In this document: in pieces, positions 15,855 through 24,003 of the stretch | How the letters are laid out: the number at the start of each line of letters is the position of its first letter | Position numbering within the stretch: the first letter of the stretch is position 1 | Origin: an uncultured Erysipelotrichaceae bacterium | GTDB taxonomy: Bacteria; Bacillota_I; Bacilli_A; RF39; UBA660 | Reading direction: 5' to 3' | DNA length: 27,351 bases | Assembly: GCA_902803795.1 (NCBI GenBank) | Contig: CADCRC010000111.1 | Location: 1-27,351 of the forward strand | Position numbers and translations under genes: made by a program | Notes under the pieces: generated by a model | Database searches by the model: none | The model's input: the letters and a program-made list of their open reading frames with translations, nothing else | What the model was told of the DNA's origin: nothing

Positions 15855-16484
15855 TTGAATGATTTTATTGAGATAGCTTATAAAAATATAATTAATTTTT
15901 TAAGTTGTCCTGAAGTTATATTTTATATTTCAAATAATTATGTTAGTGATGAAGATATAAAAAAATTATATAATAAATGTATTGATGTTGATGATAATAA
16001 TTCTGATTGTAAATATAAATTATTTATTAGAATATTTAATAATGAACTTGGTAAGTTTAAAGATAGTTATAAATATAAAATTATCAGTAAAGATATGCAG
16101 TTAATATATAAGTATATTGGTCTTCCTATTCATGATGAGATTATTGGAAAATATGTTGATTATGAGAGTGATGATAAATTTGTTTTAACAAAATATGATT
16201 TATCTGGGTCTGATGAGAGAATTTATTATAATTATAATGGTAATTATAAGGTACTTATAAAAGATTCTAGTATTATATTTGAAAGTTGTAATTGTTATAA
16301 TAAGGTTATTTCAAGTGATTTTGTTCTAAAAAAAGAAAAGACTAATAGATTAGAAATTGATATATTTAACGATGATTGTTGGAATAGTTGTGAAGATAAA
16401 AGTTTATTGTTAAAAAACGGATTAGTAGTTGATTATATTAAAAATGAAAAAAATGGAAAAAAAGAGAAAGTTTATATGAGGTAA
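15855..16484 (+). CDS. Unrecognised protein, first of a two-gene unit
   Basis: 209 residues, soluble, no signal or membrane segment. I do not recognise it. The first 120 residues look helical with many Tyr, Asp and Lys; the rest is beta-rich with five Cys (ESCNCYNKV, DDCWNSCED). TTG is the start: no ATG fits in frame, and a strong purine-rich site lies six to eight bases ahead. It has its own good promoter and a follower four bases downstream, so it is the first gene of a two-gene transcript. Residues about 122-158 (RIYYNYNG to KVISSDFV) resemble residues 142-178 of the next protein, which suggests a shared domain. It could be a pair formed by partial duplication. Confidence 0.78.
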   Translation: MNDFIEIAYKNIINFLSCPEVIFYISNNYVSDEDIKKLYNKCIDVDDNNSDCKYKLFIRIFNNELGKFKDSYKYKIISKDMQLIYKYIGLPIHDEIIGKYVDYESDDKFVLTKYDLSGSDERIYYNYNGNYKVLIKDSSIIFESCNCYNKVISSDFVLKKEKTNRLEIDIFNDDCWNSCEDKSLLLKNGLVVDYIKNEKNGKKEKVYMR

Positions 16485-16488
16485 AAAG

Positions 16489-17259
16489 ATGAATAATAAT
16501 GCTAAAAAAAAATATTTAGAAGATAAATATAGGGGTAAGATAAGAAAGCTAATTAGAAAGCCTATTTTTTCTAAAAGTTTTATTAATAAAAATGGTGTTG
16601 ATGGAACTTTTCATGATGTAATATATAAAGTTTTAGGATTTACTTATGCTAATATTACATCTGAAGAAAATGAAGAGAAAAAAATGGATATGATAAATAG
16701 GTATGCTATAGCATCTAAATTATATTGGGATGAAGTTTATGATTTTCAAAATTCTTATGAGATAGGTGTTTGGGCTAATGATGTTAGTAGAATTAACAAG
16801 TTTTTTAAGCCTTATGACAAATATAGTGAAGAATGTATGAATTATATAGAAGATTTTGATAATTTTTATTATTGTATGAATTGTGCTAGTAATTCTAGTC
16901 TTGCTGATACTAGGATATATTCTTATAATGTAGATAATAATGAATATAAAATATATTTAAATAATGATGAGATTGCATTTGTTAATACAAAGTATAATAA
17001 GGTTGGTAGTAGTGGAGATGTAGATTTTATTAATATTATTGAGAAAGAAATAGATATTAAAGATGAAAAACATTTATTAGATAAGATTGTTGTTAAGCAT
17101 ACATTAAGAGAATCTAATTTATTATCTAAAAATAATAAAGTAATTAAAAAATTTAGTAGTCCTGCTAATGTTAAAACTTATGTATTTTTAAATAAAGATG
17201 ATTATAAAAATTTCAAATCATGTGATGAATATAATAAAGTATTGAATAAGGAAAAGTAA
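16489..17259 (+). CDS. Unrecognised protein, second of a two-gene unit
   Basis: 256 residues, soluble, basic N-terminus (KKKYLEDKYRGKIRKLIRK) followed by a helical middle with clusters of Trp, Tyr and Phe (KLYWDEVYDF, DNFYYCMNC) and a beta-rich C-terminal half. No family known to me. GAGG lies seven bases before the ATG. It ends on a terminator that overlaps its stop. The segment TRIYSYN to KVGSSGDVDF resembles a part of the upstream protein, with conserved RIY, YK, I.F and YNKV..S positions. A common role for the two proteins is likely, but I can name none. Confidence 0.82.
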   Translation: MNNNAKKKYLEDKYRGKIRKLIRKPIFSKSFINKNGVDGTFHDVIYKVLGFTYANITSEENEEKKMDMINRYAIASKLYWDEVYDFQNSYEIGVWANDVSRINKFFKPYDKYSEECMNYIEDFDNFYYCMNCASNSSLADTRIYSYNVDNNEYKIYLNNDEIAFVNTKYNKVGSSGDVDFINIIEKEIDIKDEKHLLDKIVVKHTLRESNLLSKNNKVIKKFSSPANVKTYVFLNKDDYKNFKSCDEYNKVLNKEK

Positions 17260-17282
17260 TAATAGGTTTGTTACTTTTTTTA
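17252..17282 (+). terminator. Terminator after the 16489 gene
   Basis: AAAAGTAA (17252-17259), 11-base loop, TTACTTTT (17271-17278), continuing as T. The left arm includes the TAA stop codon. Confidence 0.75.
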
Positions 17283-17301
17283 TTTTTTGTGTTTTATCTG
17301 T

Positions 17302-17330
17302 TTTACATTTATTTAAAAGTATGGTAAAAT
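17302..17330 (+). promoter_or_regulatory. Promoter of the ackA-nrnA-ysxC unit
   Basis: TTTACA (17302-17307), exactly 17 bases, TAAAAT (17325-17330), with TG-G directly before the -10. GAGGTGG (17344-17350) follows and stands five bases before the ATG at 17356. Confidence 0.78.
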
Positions 17331-17355
17331 TCTTATAGATTTAGAGGTGGATTTT

Positions 17356-18543
17356 ATGTTGATTATGGCTGTTAATGCAGGATCATCTTCGTTGAAATTT
17401 TCTATACTTGATATGGAAAATAATAATGTAATATCTAGTGGTAATTTTGAGAGAATAGGAATAGAAGAGTCTTTTTATACTATTAAATATGATGATAATA
17501 AGATAAAAGAAATTATAGAACTTCCTAATATTTCTGTTGCGGTAAAAATATTGTTTGATAAATTGATTGCTTTAAATATAATTAATGATTTAAATGATAT
17601 TGATGCAGTTGGTCATAGAATAGTTCAGGGATTGGATGTTTTTAAAGAATCGTGTTTAATTAATGATGATGTTATTAAGAAACTTGATGAGATTAAGGGC
17701 TTTGCTCCTTTACATAATCCTAAGAGTTTAGAGACAATACTTGCTTTTAGAGATGTTGTTCCTAATACTCCTATGGTATGTGTTTTTGATACTTCATTTC
17801 ATCAGAGTATGACAGAGGATACTTTTTTATATGCTGTTCCATATGATTGGTATACAAAATATTCTGTTAGAAAGTATGGTGCACATGGTACGAGTCATAG
17901 ATATATAGCTCGAGAAGTTGAAAAAATACTTGGTAAAAAAGAATTTAAATTAATTAGTTGTCATCTTGGAAGTGGTGGCTCAATTTGTGCAATTAAAGAT
18001 GGTAAGTGTGTTGATACTTCTATGGGATTTACTCCTCTTGCGGGTATTATGATGGGAACTAGAAGTGGTGATATAGATTCTTCTTTAATACCATATATAA
18101 TGTCTTGTGAAGGTAAAAATTGTTTTGAAGTTATAAATGATTTAAATACTAATAGTGGATTATTGGGTGTTTCTGGTGTTTCTTCTGATATGCGTGATAT
18201 TGACAATGCAATAGAAGAAGGAAATCATAGAGCAGAACTTGCTAAAGAAAAGTATGTAAGACGTGTTGTTGATTATATTGCTCAGTATTATGTTTTACTT
18301 GGTGGAGTTGATGTTATTGTTTTTACTGCTGGTGTTGGTGAAAACAATGCGGATACAAGAGAAAGAATTGTAAAATGTTTGGATTGTCTTGGTGTTAAAT
18401 TGGATAAAGAAAAAAATAATACACATGATTTTTCAATTATTTCAAGTAAAAATTCAAAAGTTCTTGTTTATATAATTCCTACTGATGAAGAAAAAATGAT
18501 ATGTTTGGATACACAAGAGATTGTAAATAAGATAAATAATTAG
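17356..18543 (+). CDS. ackA: Acetate kinase
   Basis: 395 residues, ASKHA fold. MAVNAGSSSLKFSIL start, GHRIVQG, APLHNP, CVFDTSFHQSM, YGAHGTSHRYIA, HLGSGGSICAI, MGFTPLAGIMMGTRSGDID and FTAGVGENNADTRE are all the acetate kinase signatures in order. It makes ATP from acetyl phosphate, the last step of acetate fermentation; phosphotransacetylase is not in this window. The start is ATG 17356, served by GAGGTGG; a GTG at 17347 lies within that site. nrnA follows after 12 bases, and no terminator separates them, so they probably share a transcript. Confidence 0.97.
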   Translation: MLIMAVNAGSSSLKFSILDMENNNVISSGNFERIGIEESFYTIKYDDNKIKEIIELPNISVAVKILFDKLIALNIINDLNDIDAVGHRIVQGLDVFKESCLINDDVIKKLDEIKGFAPLHNPKSLETILAFRDVVPNTPMVCVFDTSFHQSMTEDTFLYAVPYDWYTKYSVRKYGAHGTSHRYIAREVEKILGKKEFKLISCHLGSGGSICAIKDGKCVDTSMGFTPLAGIMMGTRSGDIDSSLIPYIMSCEGKNCFEVINDLNTNSGLLGVSGVSSDMRDIDNAIEEGNHRAELAKEKYVRRVVDYIAQYYVLLGGVDVIVFTAGVGENNADTRERIVKCLDCLGVKLDKEKNNTHDFSIISSKNSKVLVYIIPTDEEKMICLDTQEIVNKINN

Positions 18544-18555
18544 ATTGGAGATAGA

Positions 18556-19509
18556 ATGCAAAATAAATTATACGAAATTATAAAAAAATATGATACTATT
18601 GTTGTCGCAAGACATATTGGAGTTGATCCAGATGCTCTTTGTAGTCAGCTTGCAGTTAGAGATTCTATTAAATTGACTTTTCCTAAAAAGAAGGTATATG
18701 CTGTTGGTAGTGGTTCTAGTAAATTTAACTTAATTGGTAGTTTAGATAAAGAACCTGATAGTTATGAAGGAGCCTTACTTATTGTTTGTGATACTCCTGA
18801 TAAAAAAAGAGTGGATATTTCTAGTTTTGATGGTTTTTCTTATAAGATTAAAATAGATCATCATCCTTTTGTAGAGAAATTTTGTGATTATGAAATAATA
18901 GATATAAAAAAATCTTCTGCTTGTGAAATAATATTGGAAATGTTTGAAAAATCTAAATTTAAAATGAATAAAGATATTTTTGAATATTTATTTATGGGAC
19001 TTGTTTCTGATTCTAATAGATTTTTATTTGATACTTGTACTTATAAAACTTTTGCTTTAATATCACGTTATTTAAAAAAATATAAAGCAACTTTAGAAGA
19101 TATGTATGCTAGATTATATTTGAGACCTTTATCTGAAGTTAGATTAGAAGGTTATATTCAAAATAATATGGTTGTTACTAAGAATAAATTAGGATATGTA
19201 AAAATTACAGATGACTTGTTAAAAAAATATGATTGTGATAGTGCTTCGCCTGGTAATATGATTAATAATTTTAATTATATTGATGGTATTATTGTTTGGG
19301 TAACTATTACTGAAGATGTAAAAAATGAAATAGTTAGATTATCTATTAGATCTCGTGGACCGGCTATAAATGAGATTGCTATGATTCATGGTGGTGGAGG
19401 ACATAAGATGGCAAGTGGTGTTAGGGTTAAAAATTTTGATATTGCGATGGATGTTGTAAAAGATCTTGATAAATTATTAGAAGAGTATAATAGGAAGGTG
19501 AATTTATGA
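18556..19509 (+). CDS. nrnA: NrnA-like DHH oligoribonuclease / pAp phosphatase
   Basis: 317 residues. DHH motifs: RHIGVDPDALCSQLA (His20, Asp24, Asp26), LIVCDTPDKKRVD, IDHHP (101-103) and MGLVSDSNRF; DHHA1 end with IRSRG and IHGGGGHKMASG (279-288). This is the normal GGGGH form, unlike the paralogue at 8039. NrnA degrades 2-5 base RNA leftovers and 3'-phosphoadenosine 5'-phosphate, in the cytoplasm. The ATG follows GGAGA. It overlaps ysxC by four bases (ATGA). Confidence 0.88.
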   Translation: MQNKLYEIIKKYDTIVVARHIGVDPDALCSQLAVRDSIKLTFPKKKVYAVGSGSSKFNLIGSLDKEPDSYEGALLIVCDTPDKKRVDISSFDGFSYKIKIDHHPFVEKFCDYEIIDIKKSSACEIILEMFEKSKFKMNKDIFEYLFMGLVSDSNRFLFDTCTYKTFALISRYLKKYKATLEDMYARLYLRPLSEVRLEGYIQNNMVVTKNKLGYVKITDDLLKKYDCDSASPGNMINNFNYIDGIIVWVTITEDVKNEIVRLSIRSRGPAINEIAMIHGGGGHKMASGVRVKNFDIAMDVVKDLDKLLEEYNRKVNL

Positions 19510-20108
19510 GTTTGATTAAGGATGCTAAATTGGATATTATCGCAACTAGAAATTCACAATATCCTTTAGGAGATAAGCCTGAATTTTTACTTGTTGGTAG
19601 GAGTAATGTTGGTAAAAGTAGTTTTATAAATACTATTTTATCTAGAAAGAATCTTGCACATACTTCTTCTAATCCTGGTAAGACTCAAACTTTAAATTTT
19701 TATTTGGTAAATGATAGTTTTTATTTAGTTGATGTTCCTGGATATGGATATGCTGCGGTAGATAAAAAAATGCAAGCAAAGTTTGGTAAAATGATAGAAG
19801 AGTATTTGGAAACACGTGATAATTTAAAAAGAGTTTTCTTATTAGTTGATTTTAGAAGGGTTCCAACTGATGATGATGTTTTAATGTATAATTTTTTAAA
19901 ATATTATAATGTACCTGTTACTGTGGTATTTACTAAGGCTGATAAAACTTCTATAAGAACTCGTCAAAATATTTTAAATGAAAGTTTAAAAAAATTGGAT
20001 TTAGTTTTAGGCGATGATGCTGTTATATTTTCAAGTGTTACTAAGTTAGGTAGTAAGGAAGTTATTAGTAAAATAGATAGTGTTTTAAGTGATGTGAGTG
20101 CTATATGA
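19506..20108 (+). CDS. ysxC: YsxC/EngB ribosome-assembly GTPase
   Basis: 200 residues. G1 GRSNVGKSS, an effector region with SSNPGKTQTLNFY (typical of YsxC), G3 DVPGYGYA, G4 TKAD and a G5 SSVT segment. It helps assemble the 50S subunit in Bacilli. AAGGTGA lies in front of the ATG, which overlaps the nrnA stop; the stop in turn overlaps the next ATG by four bases, so three genes are translationally linked. Confidence 0.97.
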   Translation: MSLIKDAKLDIIATRNSQYPLGDKPEFLLVGRSNVGKSSFINTILSRKNLAHTSSNPGKTQTLNFYLVNDSFYLVDVPGYGYAAVDKKMQAKFGKMIEEYLETRDNLKRVFLLVDFRRVPTDDDVLMYNFLKYYNVPVTVVFTKADKTSIRTRQNILNESLKKLDLVLGDDAVIFSSVTKLGSKEVISKIDSVLSDVSAI

Positions 20109-20788
20109 GATTAGATAGTAAAAAGAAAAAGATTATTTTAATTACTTTATTATTAGATGTTTGTTTGATTATTTGTGTTGTTATTCTAAAACAAGAATAT
20201 GATAAAGCTTTATTTGAAAAAAATATTGGTAAATTATATGATTTAGATGTAAGATATGGTAATTATATGACTCAAAATATGTCTAATGGTGTATATAATC
20301 GTGTTGAAAAAGCAATTAAAGATTATATGGATGATTATCAGAGTAAATTAAATGATTTGAATAAACTAATGTCTGAAAATAATTTGAATAATATTTTGTC
20401 TATAGAATATCTTTCTTCTAATAATGATAATTTAGTTAATGTTTTAAATGATGTTAATAGTTATAAGATGATGATAAATGATAAAATAAATGAATTAGTA
20501 TATTTAAGTAGTCGTGATGGAATAAATAATAATATTTATTATTATACTGATGATTCTTATTATATTAATTTATATAAGAAAGTGTTTAAGTTTGATTTAG
20601 AAAAGAATATTTTTGAGTTAAATGAAAAGAAAATTAATACTAATTATGTTTTAAATATATATATAGAGGCAATTGATTTTTTAAATAATAATAAAGATAA
20701 TTATTTATTTGAAGATGGTAAATTGCAATTTAAAGAACAGGATTTATTAGATAGGTATAATGCAATTGTTTCTAAAATAAAAGGATAG
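20105..20788 (+). CDS. Unrecognised membrane-anchored, helical protein
   Basis: 227 residues. A KKKK start and one hydrophobic helix (about 9-28, ILITLLLDVCLIICVVIL) anchor it, leaving about 195 residues outside. That part is rich in Asn, Asp, Tyr and Leu and looks helical, with heptad-like stretches near KAIKDYMDDYQSKLNDLNKL. I do not recognise the family. It overlaps ysxC by four bases and has only a weak ribosome site, so its translation depends on the upstream gene. A strong terminator follows. Confidence 0.8.
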   Translation: MRLDSKKKKIILITLLLDVCLIICVVILKQEYDKALFEKNIGKLYDLDVRYGNYMTQNMSNGVYNRVEKAIKDYMDDYQSKLNDLNKLMSENNLNNILSIEYLSSNNDNLVNVLNDVNSYKMMINDKINELVYLSSRDGINNNIYYYTDDSYYINLYKKVFKFDLEKNIFELNEKKINTNYVLNIYIEAIDFLNNNKDNYLFEDGKLQFKEQDLLDRYNAIVSKIKG

Positions 20789-20792
20789 AATG

Positions 20793-20824
20793 AAAAAATA
20801 CACATTAATTATTGTGTATTTTTT
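20793..20824 (+). terminator. Bidirectional terminator between convergent operons
   Basis: AAAAAATACACA (20793-20804), eight-base loop, TGTGTATTTTTT (20813-20824): a 12-pair stem with A and T ends, which works on both strands. It ends the ackA-side unit (+) and the der unit (-). The minus-strand small gene stops inside the hairpin loop (20809-20811). Confidence 0.9.
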
Positions 20825-21072
20825 ATGATGTTTTTTATTTGTTTATTAAATTCTTCTTTTGTTATTGTTTTGTTTTTTAATCTTGATTGTAATAGTGAAA
20901 TTGTTTTTTCTTGCATTTGCTTTTTATTTAATGGATTTGTGTGATTATATTCGTTTATATCTTTTGTGTAAATATTATTATGTTTTGTTTTTTTTAGACT
21001 ATCTATGAAATTATCTCTATTTTCTTTAACTTGTTTTTTTAGATTATCGTTTATTTTATTATCTATAATCAT
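20809..21072 (-). CDS. Small SHOCT-like protein translated after Der
   Basis: 87 residues, charged, no membrane segment. The C-terminal end LLQSRLKNKTITKEEFNKQI resembles the short SHOCT domain, whose pattern is leucine-rich helix, basic turn, I-T-x-E-E-F, helix. Its ATG lies inside the last codons of der, overlapping by 14 bases, and it ends in the terminator. GAAGAAG in the der end may act as a weak ribosome site. Codon use is like its neighbours. I consider it a real gene, but no function is known for most SHOCT proteins. Confidence 0.65.
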   Translation of the reverse strand: MIIDNKINDNLKKQVKENRDNFIDSLKKTKHNNIYTKDINEYNHTNPLNKKQMQEKTISLLQSRLKNKTITKEEFNKQIKNIIKNTQ

Positions 21073-22366
21073 CTTCTTCGCTCCTGTTTTTAAATTGTAT
21101 TATAATAGGTGTTCCTTCTAACTCAATATTTTTTCTTAATTCATTTTCTAAGTATCTTTCATATGAGAAATGTACTAAGCCTTTATCATTTACTCTAAAT
21201 GTATATTTAGGTGGCTTTGTTCCTGTTTGAGATACAAAAAATATTTTTAATCTTTTTGTTTTATATGATGGGGGAATATGTCTTTGTGTTGCATCTTGTA
21301 TTATTTTGTTTAATATAGAGGTTTTGATTTCTCTTTTTATGTTATTTTCTACTATTTCAACTGCATCAAAAATAGTATTTATTCTTTTTTTTGTTTTAGC
21401 TGATGTAAATACAAATTTTGCATAATCTGCAAATTTGAATTCTTCTTTTAATACTTCTAGTTGTTTATCTATTGGTGTATCTATTAGATCTTGTTTATTT
21501 GATAGTATTATTAAACCTTTTCCATTTTCTATAGCATATCCTGCGATGTGTTTGTCGTGTTCTTTTACTTTCTCTTTTGCATCTATTACTAAAATACATA
21601 TATCTGATTCTTCAATTGATTGTATTGTTCTTATATATGAGTATTTTTCTATATCTTCATAAATTTTTCTTTTTTTTCTTAATCCTGCAGTATCAATTAA
21701 AATATAATCTTTGTTGTTTACTTTTATTTTTGTATTTATACTATCTCTTGTTGTACCTGCAATATCTGATACTAATAGTCTATCTGAATTTAAAAGTGAG
21801 TTTACTATAGAACTTTTACCAACATTTGGTCGTCCTATTATTGCAATTTTTGTTGTTTCTTTTTCTTCTTTTTTACTTTTTTCTATGTCTTTTGTTATTT
21901 CATCTAATAATTCATATATTCCATTATTATGTATTGCGCTTAATTGTAATATTGTATCAAATCCTAGTGAATAGAAGTCATATATGTTATTATTTGTTTC
22001 TTTATTGTCTATTTTGTTTATTGCGACAATTACTTTCTTTTTTGATTGTCTTAATATTTTGGCTACTATTTGATCTTCGTTTGTTAATCCTATTACTCCA
22101 TCTACTAGGAAAATTATTTCATCAGATTCGTTTATTGCTAGTTCACTTTGGGCTTTTATTTGTTTATCTATTGGAAGATTTGAAGATGTTATACCACCTG
22201 TATCTATAAGATAGAATTCTTTATCATTGTAATTTACTTTTTCAACTATTCTATCTCTTGTTATGCCTTCTATGTCTCCTACAATTGATTTTCTTTTTCC
22301 TACTATTTTATTAAATAGAGTTGATTTGCCTGTATTAGCGTGTCCTACGATAGATATTTTTTTCAT
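21059..22366 (-). CDS. der: Der (EngA) double GTPase
   Basis: 435 residues with two G domains and a KH-like C-terminus. First domain: G1 GHANTGKST (usual GRPNVGKST), G3 DTGG, G4 NKID. Second domain: GRPNVGKSS, SDIAGTTRDS, DTAGLRKK, SNKQD, TSAK. The C-terminal domain contains RHIPPSYKTKRLKIFFVSQTG. It acts late in 50S assembly and is essential in most bacteria. The start is ATG 22366: GGTGAT lies four bases before it (plus-strand 22371-22376), while a TTG 12 bases upstream has none. The first P-loop keeps the Lys and Ser that bind phosphate, so the change in the first half should not abolish nucleotide binding. Confidence 0.96.
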   Translation of the reverse strand: MKKISIVGHANTGKSTLFNKIVGKRKSIVGDIEGITRDRIVEKVNYNDKEFYLIDTGGITSSNLPIDKQIKAQSELAINESDEIIFLVDGVIGLTNEDQIVAKILRQSKKKVIVAINKIDNKETNNNIYDFYSLGFDTILQLSAIHNNGIYELLDEITKDIEKSKKEEKETTKIAIIGRPNVGKSSIVNSLLNSDRLLVSDIAGTTRDSINTKIKVNNKDYILIDTAGLRKKRKIYEDIEKYSYIRTIQSIEESDICILVIDAKEKVKEHDKHIAGYAIENGKGLIILSNKQDLIDTPIDKQLEVLKEEFKFADYAKFVFTSAKTKKRINTIFDAVEIVENNIKREIKTSILNKIIQDATQRHIPPSYKTKRLKIFFVSQTGTKPPKYTFRVNDKGLVHFSYERYLENELRKNIELEGTPIIIQFKNRSEEDDYR

Positions 22367-22382
22367 AAACATCACCAATATT

Positions 22383-22391
22383 ATTTTATCA
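22383..22391 (-). promoter_or_regulatory. Extended -10 promoter of der
   Basis: On the minus strand the bases read TGATAAAAT (TAAAAT is plus-strand 22388-22383). This is identical to the boxes before the 3022 gene and sufC. The -35 region is weak. The transcript would start near 22376, right at the ribosome site. Confidence 0.5.
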
Positions 22392-22496
22392 AAAATCTTA
22401 TTAAAAATCTATTTGTTTTGTTAATTTATATAATTTATAATAAAAAATGATATTTTTGTGAAATTATTAAATTATGATTTTTAAATTAAAAAAATA

Positions 22497-22505
22497 TGTT
22501 ATACT
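22497..22505 (+). promoter_or_regulatory. Extended -10 promoter before the 22533 gene
   Basis: TGTTATACT, with TATACT at 22500-22505 and a TG-T extension; no clear -35. It is divergent from the der promoter, about 110 bases apart. Confidence 0.5.
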
Positions 22506-22532
22506 TTAAGTTAGAAGTGGAGATGGTATTTT

Positions 22533-23621
22533 ATGGATTTAGAAGAAAAAAAGCAAGAGGAAGAATGGTATGATAATCCTAGTATTGTTACTACAATATT
22601 ATGTGGACTTGTATTATTAATTGTTATTATTAGTCAGTCTATGGCTGTAAATAGTGATTTATCTACTATTGATATAATTAGGAATATATTAAATCATAAT
22701 AGTATATATTTATTGATGCTTATATATTTTGCGTTATTGAAAACTAAATTTGGTATTAAATATTTTGATTATATGAATGTATTAATTATTATTTTATATT
22801 TGATAACTACTTTTACATCTGTTTTAACTTTATTTCAGAGTTTTAGTTTATCTAATTTTATTGGATTATTATTACATGTTGTTTTAATAATATATATGAT
22901 TCATACTTTTTTGAGAGATACTAGATTTTGGAAAGAATTTAGATTAAAAAATTCTATGTTTAATGAATTTAAGAATATTGATTTGTTCTGGACTATTGTT
23001 GTATTGTCAACTATAGATTTGTCTATTAATTTGGTTTTTTCTTTAACTTATACGGGTGTTGTTATTAGTGTATTTGATTGTATATATTATATTTTATTTG
23101 CTAGATATATATATTTATATAGGGAATATTTAGATAAAAAGAATATTGGTGTTTCTAAAAGTAGGAAAGTTGAAAAAGTAAATTTAGAGAAAGCTGTTGC
23201 TGATAATAAAGTTGTTGAGAATAAAAAAATAATTAAGGTTAATAAAAATGGCCTTTTTGATAGGCTTAATAGTTTTGCGGATGATTTGTTTTTAGAAAAT
23301 GATTCTGATATAGTTAATGATAATAGTGTTGATAGTAATATAGAGAATACTAATATAGAAAAGATTAATAAAGAAGAAAGTGTTATTATAGAAGAGGCTG
23401 TTGTAGAAGATAATTCTAGTGAAGATGTAAGTATAGATAATATTGATAATAATATTAATGATAATGAATTAGTTAATAATATATATGATAGTAATGAAGA
23501 GAGTATAAAAAAACTAAAAGATGATATAAAAACTGATGAAGAAAAAGATGCTGGTGCTAAAAAAAATAAGAAAAAAAGTAGAAGCTCTACTAATAAAAAT
23601 AAAAAAGTTGGTGATAAATAA
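22533..23621 (+). CDS. Unrecognised polytopic membrane protein with acidic tail
   Basis: 362 residues. After an acidic start, about six hydrophobic helices fill residues 17-200. The rest (about 205-362) is predicted disordered: a basic hinge (KSRKVEKV), then a long stretch rich in Asp, Glu, Asn and Ile, and a lysine-rich end (KKNKKKSRSSTNKNKK). Neither end has a cleavable signal, so both ends should face the cytoplasm. No family known to me. The transmembrane part has no conserved charged residue that would suggest a transporter. Its stop overlaps the next start by one base, so the two are coupled. Confidence 0.82.
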   Translation: MDLEEKKQEEEWYDNPSIVTTILCGLVLLIVIISQSMAVNSDLSTIDIIRNILNHNSIYLLMLIYFALLKTKFGIKYFDYMNVLIIILYLITTFTSVLTLFQSFSLSNFIGLLLHVVLIIYMIHTFLRDTRFWKEFRLKNSMFNEFKNIDLFWTIVVLSTIDLSINLVFSLTYTGVVISVFDCIYYILFARYIYLYREYLDKKNIGVSKSRKVEKVNLEKAVADNKVVENKKIIKVNKNGLFDRLNSFADDLFLENDSDIVNDNSVDSNIENTNIEKINKEESVIIEEAVVEDNSSEDVSIDNIDNNINDNELVNNIYDSNEESIKKLKDDIKTDEEKDAGAKKNKKKSRSSTNKNKKVGDK

Positions 23622-23959
23622 TGAATATGTTTGATGATATTAGTTCTGAAAAAAAAGATTTACCTAAACTTGGTAATGTTGTTTCTGATGTATCAAGTTA
23701 TAATTATAATTTTTATGAGAGATCTGCTGTTGTTATTGGAATAATATTTTTTGTTTTAGGTATTATTTTAGGAAATATATTTCCTGCATGTGGTTCTTCT
23801 TCATCTATTTATTCAACTCAATGTAGCGATACAGTATTTAATTTTTCACTTACTTTAATTGTTTGGTTTTCTTCATTTATTTTATGTATATTTATATTTG
23901 GTTTGGGTCAGATTATTGATTTACTTAATAGAATATATAAAAAAATTGACAAAATATAA
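23621..23959 (+). CDS. Unrecognised small two-helix membrane protein
   Basis: 112 residues. About 36 soluble residues, a first helix (AVVIGIIFFVLGIILGNIF), a short outer loop with two Cys (PACGSSSS, STQCSD) that could pair, a second helix (LTLIVWFSSFILCIFIFGLG) and a short basic tail. GGTGAT (23610-23615) five bases ahead of the ATG supports the start, and the ATG overlaps the upstream stop (TAATG). The similar architecture and tight coupling suggest it works with the 22533 protein. No known family. Confidence 0.8.
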   Translation: MNMFDDISSEKKDLPKLGNVVSDVSSYNYNFYERSAVVIGIIFFVLGIILGNIFPACGSSSSIYSTQCSDTVFNFSLTLIVWFSSFILCIFIFGLGQIIDLLNRIYKKIDKI

Positions 23960-23967
23960 TGTTTTTA

Positions 23968-23996
23968 TTGCAATCTTTATAAAAGTATGCTAATTT
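23968..23996 (+). promoter_or_regulatory. Promoter of the HU gene
   Basis: TTGCAA (23968-23973), 17 bases, TAATTT (23991-23996) with a TG-C extension. The -10 itself is imperfect, but spacing and extension are good. It is followed by a hairpin and a strong ribosome site. Confidence 0.6.
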
Positions 23997-24003
23997 TAAT
24001 TTG

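Noticed and set aside
17961..18206. Minus-strand frame inside ackA
   Set aside because: Opposite the most conserved part of acetate kinase; no start signal.
20793..20824. Long inverted repeat as an insertion-sequence end or attachment site
   Set aside because: Location between convergent genes and the flanking A and T runs fit a bidirectional terminator.
21435..22209. Several plus-strand frames opposite der
   Set aside because: Leu/Tyr/Phe-rich shadow frames opposite a clear Der gene, mutually overlapping and without ribosome sites.
23262..23600. Asp/Asn/Ile and Lys-rich stretch as a possible DNA repeat array
   Set aside because: No fixed repeat unit; it is a low-complexity protein tail in a single open frame.
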